Of a stretch of DNA of 64,000 nucleotides, positions 8,410-16,087 are shown piece after piece. The stretch's first letter is position 1, and the number at the start of each line of letters is the position of its first letter. The DNA is from Paenibacillus sediminis (GTDB lineage: Bacteria; Bacillota; Bacilli; Paenibacillales; Paenibacillaceae), in assembly GCF_017873765.1 (NCBI RefSeq), contig NZ_JAGGKP010000003.1, forward strand, positions 179,406 through 243,405. The letters are read 5' to 3'. A program made the position numbers and the translations under genes. The notes beneath the pieces were generated by a model. It was given only the letters and a program-made list of their open reading frames with translations. It was not told where the DNA came from and ran no database searches.

Positions 8410-9029
8410 TGATATTCCTCCAGTTCAATTGGCTTAAGTATGGATCGGCAAACCGTCCTTAAAAAATCGAATTGCTTGACTAATTCTATTCTTTCAAAAC
8501 CATTGATGATACTCTCCAAAAAAATTCCGTCCATAAACGAAATAAGCCAATGAACGAATGTTTCTACAGGCTGAGACGGATGAAGCTCTCCTCGCTGTAC
8601 TCCATCATATATGAAGGTGAAGATACTTCCGTACACAGCCTGATACCGATCCTCAATTAACTTACGACGACCTTCTTCTCTACGACCTACGATAAAGTAT
8701 TCATACATGCAGGGTGCTAATCCACTATCCACCTCTTTAACACGTCTCTCTTGTTCTCCCATGAATTGTTCAAACCTGCACCACGCACTCATCTGTTTCT
8801 CTGATGCAAAATCCAAAGCCATATCCTCATACTGGCGACGCAGCAAGTCAAGAAAAACATCTTCCTTGTTGGAATAATAAAGATACACACCTCCGAAGCT
8901 CCTTCCAGAGCTAGTTACAATATCCTTCATAGTAGCCGCTTCATAACCTTTTTGTATAAAAACATTTCGTGCTGTATTCAATATATCCATTCGAACGGCA
9001 TCTTTTTTCTGATCTGTTATTTTAGGCAT
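8406..9029 (-). CDS. TetR-family repressor, autoregulated
   Basis: A 207-residue TetR-type regulator. The N-terminal helix-turn-helix covers about residues 14-60 (ILNTARNVFIQKGYEAATM, then KDIV and GGVYLYYSNKEDVF), with a divergent ligand domain behind it (possibly the YfiR-like C-terminal type). The ATG at 9029 follows GGAGGAGG at a slightly long spacing. Two matching palindromes overlap its promoter, the classic layout of an autorepressor, and the downstream hydrolase is translationally coupled. Its HTH resembles that of the broken tetR at 5427-5728, so related regulators sit in neighbouring inserted units. Confidence 0.9.
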   Translation of the reverse strand: MPKITDQKKDAVRMDILNTARNVFIQKGYEAATMKDIVTSSGRSFGGVYLYYSNKEDVFLDLLRRQYEDMALDFASEKQMSAWCRFEQFMGEQERRVKEVDSGLAPCMYEYFIVGRREEGRRKLIEDRYQAVYGSIFTFIYDGVQRGELHPSQPVETFVHWLISFMDGIFLESIINGFERIELVKQFDFLRTVCRSILKPIELEEYQ

Positions 9030-9065
9030 GAAGAAGTTTTCTCCTCCTCCTCTTATTAATAAAAC

Positions 9066-9112
9066 GAGATTAATCTCTTTTTTATTATAAAGAGATCAAT
9101 CTCGTTTTTCAA
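9066..9112 (-). promoter_or_regulatory. Promoter with two TetR operators
   Basis: On the minus strand: -35 TTGAAA (9107-9112), a 17-bp spacer, -10 TATAAT (9084-9089). A palindrome GAGATTGATCTC (9092-9103) fills the spacer and a perfect one, GAGATTAATCTC (9066-9077), lies just after the -10. The two sites are 26 bp apart centre to centre. Repressor on either would block RNA polymerase. Confidence 0.85.
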
Positions 9113-9163
9113 CCTTTATTTTACAAATTATAAAATTCCCAATTGACCGCCTAACACCACTCT

Positions 9164-9199
9164 AAAAAACAAAAACACCATCCTCATGCGGATGGTGTT
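9164..9199 (-). terminator. tmRNA terminator
   Basis: A 10-bp stem (AACACCATCC/GGATGGTGTT) with loop TCATGC is followed on the minus strand by TTTTTGTTTTTT. It begins six bases after the encoded CCA of ssrA. Confidence 0.9.
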
Positions 9200-9204
9200 A
9201 ATGA

Positions 9205-9570
9205 TGGTGGAGGCGAGGGGAATCGAACCCCTGTCCGAAGATAACGCCACATAGGCTTCTACGGGTGTAGTGACAGTTTTGATGTCACCCTAGGAACTCC
9301 CTGTCACCGGATTCCCTTTGGGTCAGCCTGATTGTCTTCTTCAGCTAGCCGCAGGCGGAGACTAGACAGCGTATCCCACTAAAGTTGAGCCCCTATCCCG
9401 GCACATGGGCGATGCAGAGTAGGAGCACGCTCACAGGTTATTAAGCTGCGAAAGCGTAGTTGTTTTGTTGTTTGCCGTTTAAATTTGGCTTTAGCGTTGA
9501 TGAAGTGGACGCGTCCCCACTACCCGCTACCCATGCTCGAACTATCCCCGTCGAATCCAAAAACGCCCCC
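9205..9570 (-). ncRNA. ssrA: Transfer-messenger RNA (tmRNA)
   Basis: This 366-nt RNA rescues stalled ribosomes together with SmpB, which is encoded just upstream. The 5' end GGGGGCG pairs with CGCCUCC at the 3' end, followed by discriminator A and an encoded CCA. The T-arm with GGTTCGATTCCCC and the tRNA-like 5' part with GGGGATAGTTCGAGC are intact. The tag reading frame ends GKQQNNYAFAA with tandem TAA stops; the exact resume codon is not certain. The pseudoknot region between is GC-rich, as expected. Its last 74 bases recur at 7424-7497, so the gene looks like an insertion target. Confidence 0.95.
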
Positions 9571-9791
9571 TTAATAATAAGGTAAAGGGTTTTCGGATAG
9601 ATCTAGGAACGTCAAGCAAAGGTGATCTATTCCGTCATCCTTTCCTCCACGAAAGGATGCCTTTAAGCTTGAATATCGTAAGGTCACATCATCATCTGAA
9701 GTGCCTTACAAACAAAGTATATCACATTTTGCAGCAAATATGTGTTCTAACTTTTTGGAAATAGAGCCAGCTTGCTGCACAACATCCATTG
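9571..9791. other. smpB-ssrA intergenic region
   Basis: No gene is seen. It contains a short stem (ATCCTTTC/GAAAGGAT, about 9638-9659) without a U run and presumably the ssrA promoter; a TTGACG lies near 9611-9616 on the minus strand, but no convincing -10 was identified. Confidence 0.5.
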
Positions 9792-10271
9792 TTAACGAGC
9801 GATTTTCTGTCTTTCCTTCAGCGCACGCTGGATATCACGTTGAGCGTCCTTCTTCGCAGCCGTATCACGCTTATCATACTGCTTCTTCCCTTTACCGAGG
9901 CCAAGCAGAAGCTTCGCATATCCGTTACGAACATATACTTTGAGCGGGACGATCGTGTATCCTTCCTGCTTCGTTAAGCCGAGCAGCTTGTGAATCTGCT
10001 CTTTATGAAGCAATAGCTTTCTTGCACGAGTCGGGTCGGATGGATTGAAACGATTCCCTTGCTCAAATGGGCTGATGTGCATGTTATGAATAAAAATCTC
10101 ACCGTTACGAATGGTTGCAAACGCATCGCTGATATTCGCACGGCCCATTCTTAGTGATTTGATTTCGGTACCCGTCAGCACCATGCCCGCTTCATAAGTA
10201 TCTTCAATGAAGTAGTCATGGGAAGCTTTCTTGTTCTGGGCGAGTACCTTCCCGTCATTCTTGTTACCCAT
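9792..10271 (-). CDS. smpB: SsrA-binding protein SmpB
   Basis: A 159-residue OB-fold protein that binds the tRNA-like domain of tmRNA and brings it to stalled ribosomes. Seen are the family N-terminus ([17 protein letters not shown]), [14 protein letters not shown], the HISPFEQGN segment and the basic C-terminal tail ([19 protein letters not shown]) that enters the empty mRNA channel. Length is normal. The start ATG 10271 has GAAGGAGTG upstream. It sits between rnr and ssrA, the B. subtilis order; RNase R degrades the faulty mRNA, so the three genes form one quality-control module. Confidence 0.97.
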   Translation of the reverse strand: MGNKNDGKVLAQNKKASHDYFIEDTYEAGMVLTGTEIKSLRMGRANISDAFATIRNGEIFIHNMHISPFEQGNRFNPSDPTRARKLLLHKEQIHKLLGLTKQEGYTIVPLKVYVRNGYAKLLLGLGKGKKQYDKRDTAAKKDAQRDIQRALKERQKIAR

Positions 10272-10394
10272 GATCTCACTCCTTCATTATAAAAATGGGT
10301 TTCTAGTATACCCACAAACGACATACCAGAAACCAATTGTATCAACTTCAAGTTGTAAAATCAAGAATGTACGAGCTCTGAAGCCTGCTTAATT

Positions 10395-12959
10395 CTACTT
10401 TTTCTTCTTCCGAACAAAAGCAGCGGTACTGTTCTTGCTGGTACCTTTTTTACGTTTTCGGGCGCCCGCTCCGCCAAATGCAGCACCTTCACCAATGAAA
10501 ATACCGCTGGATGACGTTTTTTTGCGCCCTTTATTTTCGGATTTCTTCGCTGAACTGTTGTTAGAGCCCCCTCCGTAGCCTCCCTTGCCAGAACCGAAAC
10601 TGAAGGTCTTGGAAGCGGATGAAGTTCCCTCGTCTGACACGCCATTTTGCGCCCCTCTACTCTGATTACCCATGGCAACGCCAGACGATTCCTTTAACCA
10701 TGGAGCGCCCTTTTTGCTCGCTTTATTTTTGCCTTTTCCTTTCCCTTTACCGCTCTTAGGTTCGCCAAAAGTACCTTCCGAACCCCCGCGCGATCGCCCG
10801 CCTTCATGAAAACTGCGGCGCTGTTTCATATCAACCATTTCAAAATCAATCGTATGATCGTCCATGTTCACTTTGGCAACGCGAATCTTCACTTCATCCC
10901 CGATCCGATATATCTTGGATGTCCGTTCGCCAATAAGCGCCATATGTTGTTCATGGAAATGGTAGTAATCATCCGTAAGTGCGCTCAAACGGATTAACCC
11001 CTCGACTGTATTATCCAGCTCAATAAACATCCCGAAGCTCGTTACACTGCTAATAATGCCGTCGAACTCCTCGCCCACTTTATCGAGCATAAATTCAGCT
11101 TTCTTCAGCTGTTCGGTATCTCGTTCGGCATCTACAGCAACTCGTTCTCGTTCGGAAGTATGCTGCGCAATTTCCGGCATTCGGCTAGCCAAATATTCGT
11201 GTCGGTCTTCAGACAGAAAGCCGCCGTTCTCAATCACTTCACGGATGATCCGGTGAATAACAAGGTCAGGATAACGACGAATTGGCGACGTGAAATGGGT
11301 GTAATATTCTGCAGCCAGCCCAAAATGGCCAAGGCTCTGAGCATCATATTTCGCCTGCTTCATCGAGCGAAGCATCATTGTACTAATGACCGTCTGCTCC
11401 TTCGTCCCTTGAATATCTTCAAGCAGCGTCTGTAGTGCACGCGGGTGCACGGAATTGCCCTTGCCTTTGATCGTATAACCGAAGTTTGCGGCAAATGCCA
11501 TAAAATTCATCAGCTTCTCCGGATCCGGATCCTCGTGAATACGGTAAAGGAACGGCACCTTCAGCCAATAAAAATGCTCAGCCACTGTCTCGTTGGCAGC
11601 CAGCATGAATTCCTCAATAATTTGCTCAGCAATGGACCGTTCTCGTTTCACGATATCAATAGGTTTGCCGTTCTCATCGACGATCACTTTGGATTCTTGA
11701 AAATCAAAATCGACCGCACCGCGCTGCATCCGTCTTTTGCGAAGTTTGAGCGCGAGCTCCTTCATGAGCATGAAGTCATCTACCAAGTGACGATATCGTT
11801 CCGTTACCTCTGGGTCTTCATTCTGTACTATCTTACGGACATTGGTATATGTCATCCGTTCCTTCGTCCGAATAACACTTGTGAAAATGTCATGACTCAC
11901 TAGTTTCATATTCTCGTTAAATTCCATCTCACAAGAAAGAGTCAGCCGATCTACTTGAGGATTCAAGCTGCATATCCCATTAGATAAACGGTGAGGCAGC
12001 ATCGGTATAACACGGTCCACCAGATAGACGCTGGTACCTCGGTTGTATGCTTCTTGATCAAGCTTCGATTTTTCACGGACATAGTAACCGACATCGGCTA
12101 TATGCACTCCAAGGCGGTAATTGCCGTTCGGCAATCGCTCGACATTAACGGCATCGTCCAAATCTTTAGCGTCTTCTCCGTCAATCGTTACGATCGTTTT
12201 ATTTCTTAAATCCCGGCGACCTTGGGCCACAATTTCTTCCTCTGTAATCGAATCTGGAACCGCTAACGCTTCCTCCATAACTTCATCAGGGAATGCTTCT
12301 GGAAGTTGATGTTTACGAATAATGGATAATATATCGACACCAGGATCGTCCTTATGACCTAGAATTTCAATGATTTCACCCTCGGCAGACGAACGTCCTT
12401 CCGGATAGTTTACAATTTTGGCGACAACTTTCTCACCATCGACCGCACCGTTAAATCCTGTCTTAGGAATAAAAATATCGCGATTAATCCTCTTATCATC
12501 AGGAATGACAAAGCCGAAGGCTTCGTGGTTTTGGAACACCCCTACCACTTGTGTCACCGCTCTTTTGACAATACGAACGACTTCCCCTTCCATCTTGCCG
12601 CCCGCACTTCCTTTTTCATTGACACGTACAAGAACGATATCGCCATTCATTGCGCTCTTCAGATCATTGGCGTGAATGTAGACATCAGGATGATCTCGAT
12701 CATCTGGAATAAGGAATGCAAAGCCTTTAGCATGTGCTTGCAGACGTCCGCGCAGCAAATCCATCCGCTCAGGCACACCATAGCGTTCCGTACGTGTTAA
12801 AATAATTTTTCCTTCCTGCTCGAGCTCATTCAGCAGTTTCAGGAATTGTTTAAATTCTGCGGCATCTTCAATTTGAAAATGCTGCTCTAATTCTTGATAG
12901 GTCATCGGTTTATAAGCCGTTTCACGCATAAAATCAAGCAAAATTTGCTCTGTAATCAT
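10395..12959 (-). CDS. rnr: Ribonuclease R
   Basis: A 3'-5' exoribonuclease of about 854 residues (RNB family) that digests structured RNA and tmRNA-tagged messages. Order: N-terminal winged-helix/cold-shock domains (residues 1-220, with [15 protein letters not shown]), the RNB catalytic domain (about 250-600; [12 protein letters not shown] carries the metal-binding aspartates, and [12 protein letters not shown] follows), an S1 domain (about 640-715, [15 protein letters not shown]) and a long Lys/Gly/Ser-rich tail (about 730-854) typical in kind but rather long here. Start: GTG 12971 is possible, but GAGGTGAGGGAG then places the ribosome at ATG 12959, which I prefer. smpB follows 123 bases downstream. 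Confidence 0.95.
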   Translation of the reverse strand: MITEQILLDFMRETAYKPMTYQELEQHFQIEDAAEFKQFLKLLNELEQEGKIILTRTERYGVPERMDLLRGRLQAHAKGFAFLIPDDRDHPDVYIHANDLKSAMNGDIVLVRVNEKGSAGGKMEGEVVRIVKRAVTQVVGVFQNHEAFGFVIPDDKRINRDIFIPKTGFNGAVDGEKVVAKIVNYPEGRSSAEGEIIEILGHKDDPGVDILSIIRKHQLPEAFPDEVMEEALAVPDSITEEEIVAQGRRDLRNKTIVTIDGEDAKDLDDAVNVERLPNGNYRLGVHIADVGYYVREKSKLDQEAYNRGTSVYLVDRVIPMLPHRLSNGICSLNPQVDRLTLSCEMEFNENMKLVSHDIFTSVIRTKERMTYTNVRKIVQNEDPEVTERYRHLVDDFMLMKELALKLRKRRMQRGAVDFDFQESKVIVDENGKPIDIVKRERSIAEQIIEEFMLAANETVAEHFYWLKVPFLYRIHEDPDPEKLMNFMAFAANFGYTIKGKGNSVHPRALQTLLEDIQGTKEQTVISTMMLRSMKQAKYDAQSLGHFGLAAEYYTHFTSPIRRYPDLVIHRIIREVIENGGFLSEDRHEYLASRMPEIAQHTSERERVAVDAERDTEQLKKAEFMLDKVGEEFDGIISSVTSFGMFIELDNTVEGLIRLSALTDDYYHFHEQHMALIGERTSKIYRIGDEVKIRVAKVNMDDHTIDFEMVDMKQRRSFHEGGRSRGGSEGTFGEPKSGKGKGKGKNKASKKGAPWLKESSGVAMGNQSRGAQNGVSDEGTSSASKTFSFGSGKGGYGGGSNNSSAKKSENKGRKKTSSSGIFIGEGAAFGGAGARKRKKGTSKNSTAAFVRKKKK

Positions 12960-13290
12960 GTTCTCCCTCACCTCGGGTTCCTTATCTACGAAGCCCGTAT
13001 ATATTATTAAATAAACTTCTAGTCTGTATATACACTAGTATACACGATTTTACGCATCTGCATCCCTTTTCCTTAGAAAAGAATACCACTCTGCAACCAC
13101 TCTAAATCCTTCGATATGAAGCGACAACACCCGTGATTATTTCCAAGGAAATGACAAGAGATCTATTAAAAATAAGGAGAGCTGCGAGATATCGATCATT
13201 TAAGCGAATATAAAAAAACCTTCGTCCATTTATTCAATAAGGAACGAAGGTTTCTTGTATTCAATACTGATGTGTAACGTGTACGGTAAA
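12960..13290. other. secG-rnr intergenic region
   Basis: This 331-bp gap contains the secG terminator (13212-13253) and the rnr leader. Near 13020-13040 an AT-rich imperfect palindrome (CTAGTCTGTATATACACTAG) may be part of the rnr promoter. No gene was found. Confidence 0.5.
13212..13253 (-). terminator. secG terminator
   Basis: The stem ACCTTCGTTCC...GGACGAAGGT on the minus strand is followed by seven U residues. Confidence 0.9.
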
Positions 13291-13524
13291 TTATTTTACA
13301 AATACAGCAACGAGGATCGCCAAAATAAAAAATCCTGCTGCTACCCCAATTGTAATACGTTCCAAAACTAACTCCATACCACGAGCTTTCGTTTTACCGA
13401 AAAGATGTTCTGCACCCCCAGAGATGGCACCGGAAAGGCCAGCGCTTTTCCCTTGTTGCAGTAGAACAACTGTAATCAAACTGATGGAGAAAATAATAAG
13501 AAGCACTTCCAAAAAGATTTCCAT
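13291..13524 (-). CDS. secG: Protein translocase subunit SecG
   Basis: A small integral membrane protein of the SecYEG channel, 77 residues with two transmembrane helices (about 3-24 and 53-74) and the conserved cytoplasmic loop [19 protein letters not shown]. The start is ATG 13524 (MEIFLEVLL), eight bases from AGGAGG; the GTG at 13533 lies inside the ribosome binding site region and is less likely. Position upstream of rnr-smpB-ssrA matches B. subtilis. Confidence 0.95.
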   Translation of the reverse strand: MEIFLEVLLIIFSISLITVVLLQQGKSAGLSGAISGGAEHLFGKTKARGMELVLERITIGVAAGFFILAILVAVFVK

Positions 13525-13650
13525 AGATTCCACCTCCTAAGCGTAAAAAACATCCATTTTCGTATCGTTAGTTTGAAGTCTTATATTTTATACTATAAAA
13601 ACAGCATTTTAATTTTATCATAGCTCTAATAGGAAGACAATATTGTTTAT

Positions 13651-14064
13651 TTATAGGATTCGAAACAACCCTGTGCCTAAGGCAATAAGTTCACCGCCGC
13701 TTGTCTCAATACGAGCCTGTGTCGTCAGTGACCTTCTCGTCTGATGAAGCACTTCCCCTTTAACAATGAGTCTGCCTTCCTTAGCAGGAGCTAAGAAGTG
13801 AATGTTCAAATTGCTCGTCACCGTTGGTTCTCCTGGTCTAAGCATCATTACTGCTAGTCCCATCGCATTGTCCATTAAGGATGAAAGCACGCCGCCATGG
13901 ACGATTTTCATTAAATTTAAATGGTGCTGTTTCGCATCCAGACTAATGACAACCCCATTCTCATCCATAGACTCCATCTTACAGCCCAAATACCCCCAGA
14001 AGGTTGGCTGCGCAAGCTTGATCAGCTTTTCAAGGGATTGTTCCTGGTTTTCTTGTTTTTGCAT
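13651..14064 (-). CDS. PaaI-type hotdog thioesterase
   Basis: A 137-residue single hotdog domain, family PaaI/YbgC-like acyl-CoA thioesterase. The helix motif HGGVLSSLMDNAMGLAV (about residues 56-72) contains the usual Asp, and NIHFLAPAKEGRL is the central strand. It hydrolyses acyl- or aryl-CoA to free acid and CoA; the exact chain length is unknown. It follows the acyl-CoA ligase in the fatty-acid cluster and could relieve CoA trapping. AGGAGG lies close to ATG 14064, and a palindromic repeat array abuts that ribosome binding site. Confidence 0.85.
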   Translation of the reverse strand: MQKQENQEQSLEKLIKLAQPTFWGYLGCKMESMDENGVVISLDAKQHHLNLMKIVHGGVLSSLMDNAMGLAVMMLRPGEPTVTSNLNIHFLAPAKEGRLIVKGEVLHQTRRSLTTQARIETSGGELIALGTGLFRIL

Positions 14065-14081
14065 TGTTGTGTCCTCCTCAA

Positions 14082-14274
14082 AGTTTTACGAAGTAAAACT
14101 CACTTCGTAAGCATACGCTTAGTTTTACGAAGTAAAACTCACTTCGTAAGCATAAGCCAAAGTTTTGCGAAGTGAAACTCACTTCATGGACCTAGTTTTG
14201 CGAAGCAAAACTTTACTCCGCAAGCATACGCCCTGTGTATTGCGGAGCAAAATTTCACCTCGTAACTATAAACT
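14082..14274 (-). repeat. Array of about five palindromic intergenic repeats
   Basis: The unit is about 39 bp on the plus strand: a palindrome AGTTTTACGAAGTAAAACT (8-bp arms around GAA) followed by CACTTCGTAAGCATACGC or similar. Units start near 14082, 14121, 14161, 14194 and about 14240; the first two are nearly identical and the others diverge with compensated arms (TTTTGC/GCAAAA). The array fills the gap between the acyl-CoA ligase stop and the thioesterase ribosome binding site. A related two-unit array lies at 31483-31566. Confidence 0.9.
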
Positions 14275-14276
14275 TC

Positions 14277-14325
14277 GTTTGCCGGGCGGAGCCTCACTTC
14301 ACATCTGCTTCCGCCCCGGGCAAAC
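14277..14325 (-). other. Strong stem-loop after the acyl-CoA ligase gene
   Basis: GTTTGCCGGGCGGAG and CTTCCGCCCCGGGCAAAC form a long GC-rich stem next to the ligase stop codon. There is no U tract behind it on the minus strand, so it is more likely an mRNA-end protector or a partial attenuator than a full terminator. Confidence 0.6.
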
Positions 14326-16010
14326 TAAGCTTTCTTCTTCTGAATCTCGGCTTCTTCCTCTTCAATCAGTTGCCGCCGCAGCACTTTACCTACCATTGTC
14401 TTAGGCAAAGATTCGCGGAACGCATATAAGCGCGGAATTTTATAGGCAGCTAATCGTTCGCGGCACCACTTCTCTAATTCCTCGGCTGTCACGTGTTCGC
14501 CATCACGAAGTACGATATAGGCTTTGACCGTTTCACCGCGGTATGGGTCCTTCACTCCAGCAACCACTGCTTCTTTAATCGCTGGATGCTCGAACAGCAC
14601 CTCTTCAATTTCACGCGGATAAATATTGTATCCGCTTGCAATAATCATATCCTTCTTACGGTCCATGATCGTGAAGTACCCTTCCTCATCCATCATGGCC
14701 ATATCCCCCGTAAATAACCAGCCGTTCCGAAGTTCGTTAAACGTCTCCTCTTTACGGTTCCAGTAACCTTTCATAACCTGAGGACCTTTAACAATCAGCT
14801 CGCCGACTTCACCAATTGGCACATCCTCACCCGTTTCAGGATCGACAATTTTCGCGTCTGTATCTGGGAATGGGATACCGATCGTACCGATCTTGCGCCG
14901 TCCCCAAATTGGGTTCGCATGCGTTACCGGAGAAGCCTCGGTCAACCCATATCCTTCAATAAGCCGTCCTTTGGTTAATTCCTCGAAACGGTCCTGAACC
15001 TCTACAGGAAGAGCCGCCGACCCGCTAATACATGCATTAATGGATGAGAGATCATAGTTTGTAATGTTAGGATTATTGATCAGTGCAATATACATGGTAG
15101 GTGCGCCCGGGAACATGGTAGGTCTCATTTTCCGGATCGTTTCTAAAATCATGTTCACTTCAAACTTCGGAATCAAAATAAGCGAAGCTGCATGGTATAT
15201 CGCTTGATTGAGCACGACTGTGAGTCCGAAGACATGAAAAATAGGCAGCGCCGCTAAGTAGCGCTCCTTGCCTTCAACGGCCTTATAACTCCATTTCGCA
15301 CTCTGAATGGTGTTGGCAATTAAATTCAAGTGGGATAACATCACGCCTTTCGGAGTTCCGGTTGTCCCGCCAGTGTATTGCAGCAGAGCAAGATCGTTCT
15401 CGGCATCTATTTCTTCACAGATCGGTGAATTAGAAGCATTGTCAATCAGCTTCGTAAATGAATGCACACCATCACCATAGACTACTTTAACAGCCGTTCC
15501 TTCTTTTTTAGCTACAATTGGATATAGCACGTTTTTAGGGAATGGCAAGTAATCTTTAATCGATGTAATGATCATGTGTTTAAGCTGCGTTTGATCCTTC
15601 ACCTTATTAACGCGCTCATAGAATTGATCGAGCGTTACGATAGCGGCAGCTCCTGCATCACTTAGTTGGTGCGAAATTTCCCGCTCCTTATAGAGCGGAT
15701 TGGTTTGGACGACTACCGCTCCAATGAGGAGTGCCCCGTAGAAAGCAATGACAGCTTGCGGGGAGTTGGGCAGCATAATCGCTACCCGGTCCCCTTTTCG
15801 AATGCCCAGCTCTTTAAAAGCATTAGCCATTCGATAGCTTAAATCTAGCAAACGTTCATAGGAGATTGTCTTCCCCATAAAATAGAGCGCGTCCTGGTTC
15901 GGATATTTGTTTGCAGAATCAACGAGAAAGCTTCCCAAATTTTTATTCGGATACTCATAATTGGGGGCTACTTCTTCTGGGTAATACTGCAGCCAAGGCT
16001 TTGCTTGCAT
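14325..16010 (-). CDS. lcfA: Long-chain fatty acid-CoA ligase
   Basis: About 561 residues; activates fatty acids to acyl-CoA through an acyl-adenylate, the entry step of beta-oxidation. The ATP/AMP-binding signature is YTGGTTGTPKGVMLSH, with further ANL motifs EGYGLTEASPV, GWLFTGD, DRKKDMIIASGYNIYPREIEE and the C-terminal catalytic Lys region PKTMVGKVLRR. The start ATG 16010 (MQAKPWLQYYPEEV) resembles B. subtilis LcfA; in-frame upstream codons to 16052 also exist, but their ribosome binding sites are poorer. It lies downstream of fadNAE, and the thioesterase follows. Confidence 0.93.
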   Translation of the reverse strand: MQAKPWLQYYPEEVAPNYEYPNKNLGSFLVDSANKYPNQDALYFMGKTISYERLLDLSYRMANAFKELGIRKGDRVAIMLPNSPQAVIAFYGALLIGAVVVQTNPLYKEREISHQLSDAGAAAIVTLDQFYERVNKVKDQTQLKHMIITSIKDYLPFPKNVLYPIVAKKEGTAVKVVYGDGVHSFTKLIDNASNSPICEEIDAENDLALLQYTGGTTGTPKGVMLSHLNLIANTIQSAKWSYKAVEGKERYLAALPIFHVFGLTVVLNQAIYHAASLILIPKFEVNMILETIRKMRPTMFPGAPTMYIALINNPNITNYDLSSINACISGSAALPVEVQDRFEELTKGRLIEGYGLTEASPVTHANPIWGRRKIGTIGIPFPDTDAKIVDPETGEDVPIGEVGELIVKGPQVMKGYWNRKEETFNELRNGWLFTGDMAMMDEEGYFTIMDRKKDMIIASGYNIYPREIEEVLFEHPAIKEAVVAGVKDPYRGETVKAYIVLRDGEHVTAEELEKWCRERLAAYKIPRLYAFRESLPKTMVGKVLRRQLIEEEEAEIQKKKA

Positions 16011-16087
16011 ACAAAACCATCCCTTTCCCTTCATTTCTCCGCCTTTAATCATATTATTCTTATGAATGAAGACAATCCGTTTATCTC

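Noticed and set aside
14082..14274. Tandem repeats resembling a small CRISPR array
   Set aside because: The spacers are themselves repeated (CACTTCGTAAGCAT in each unit), units decay along the array and no cas gene is near.
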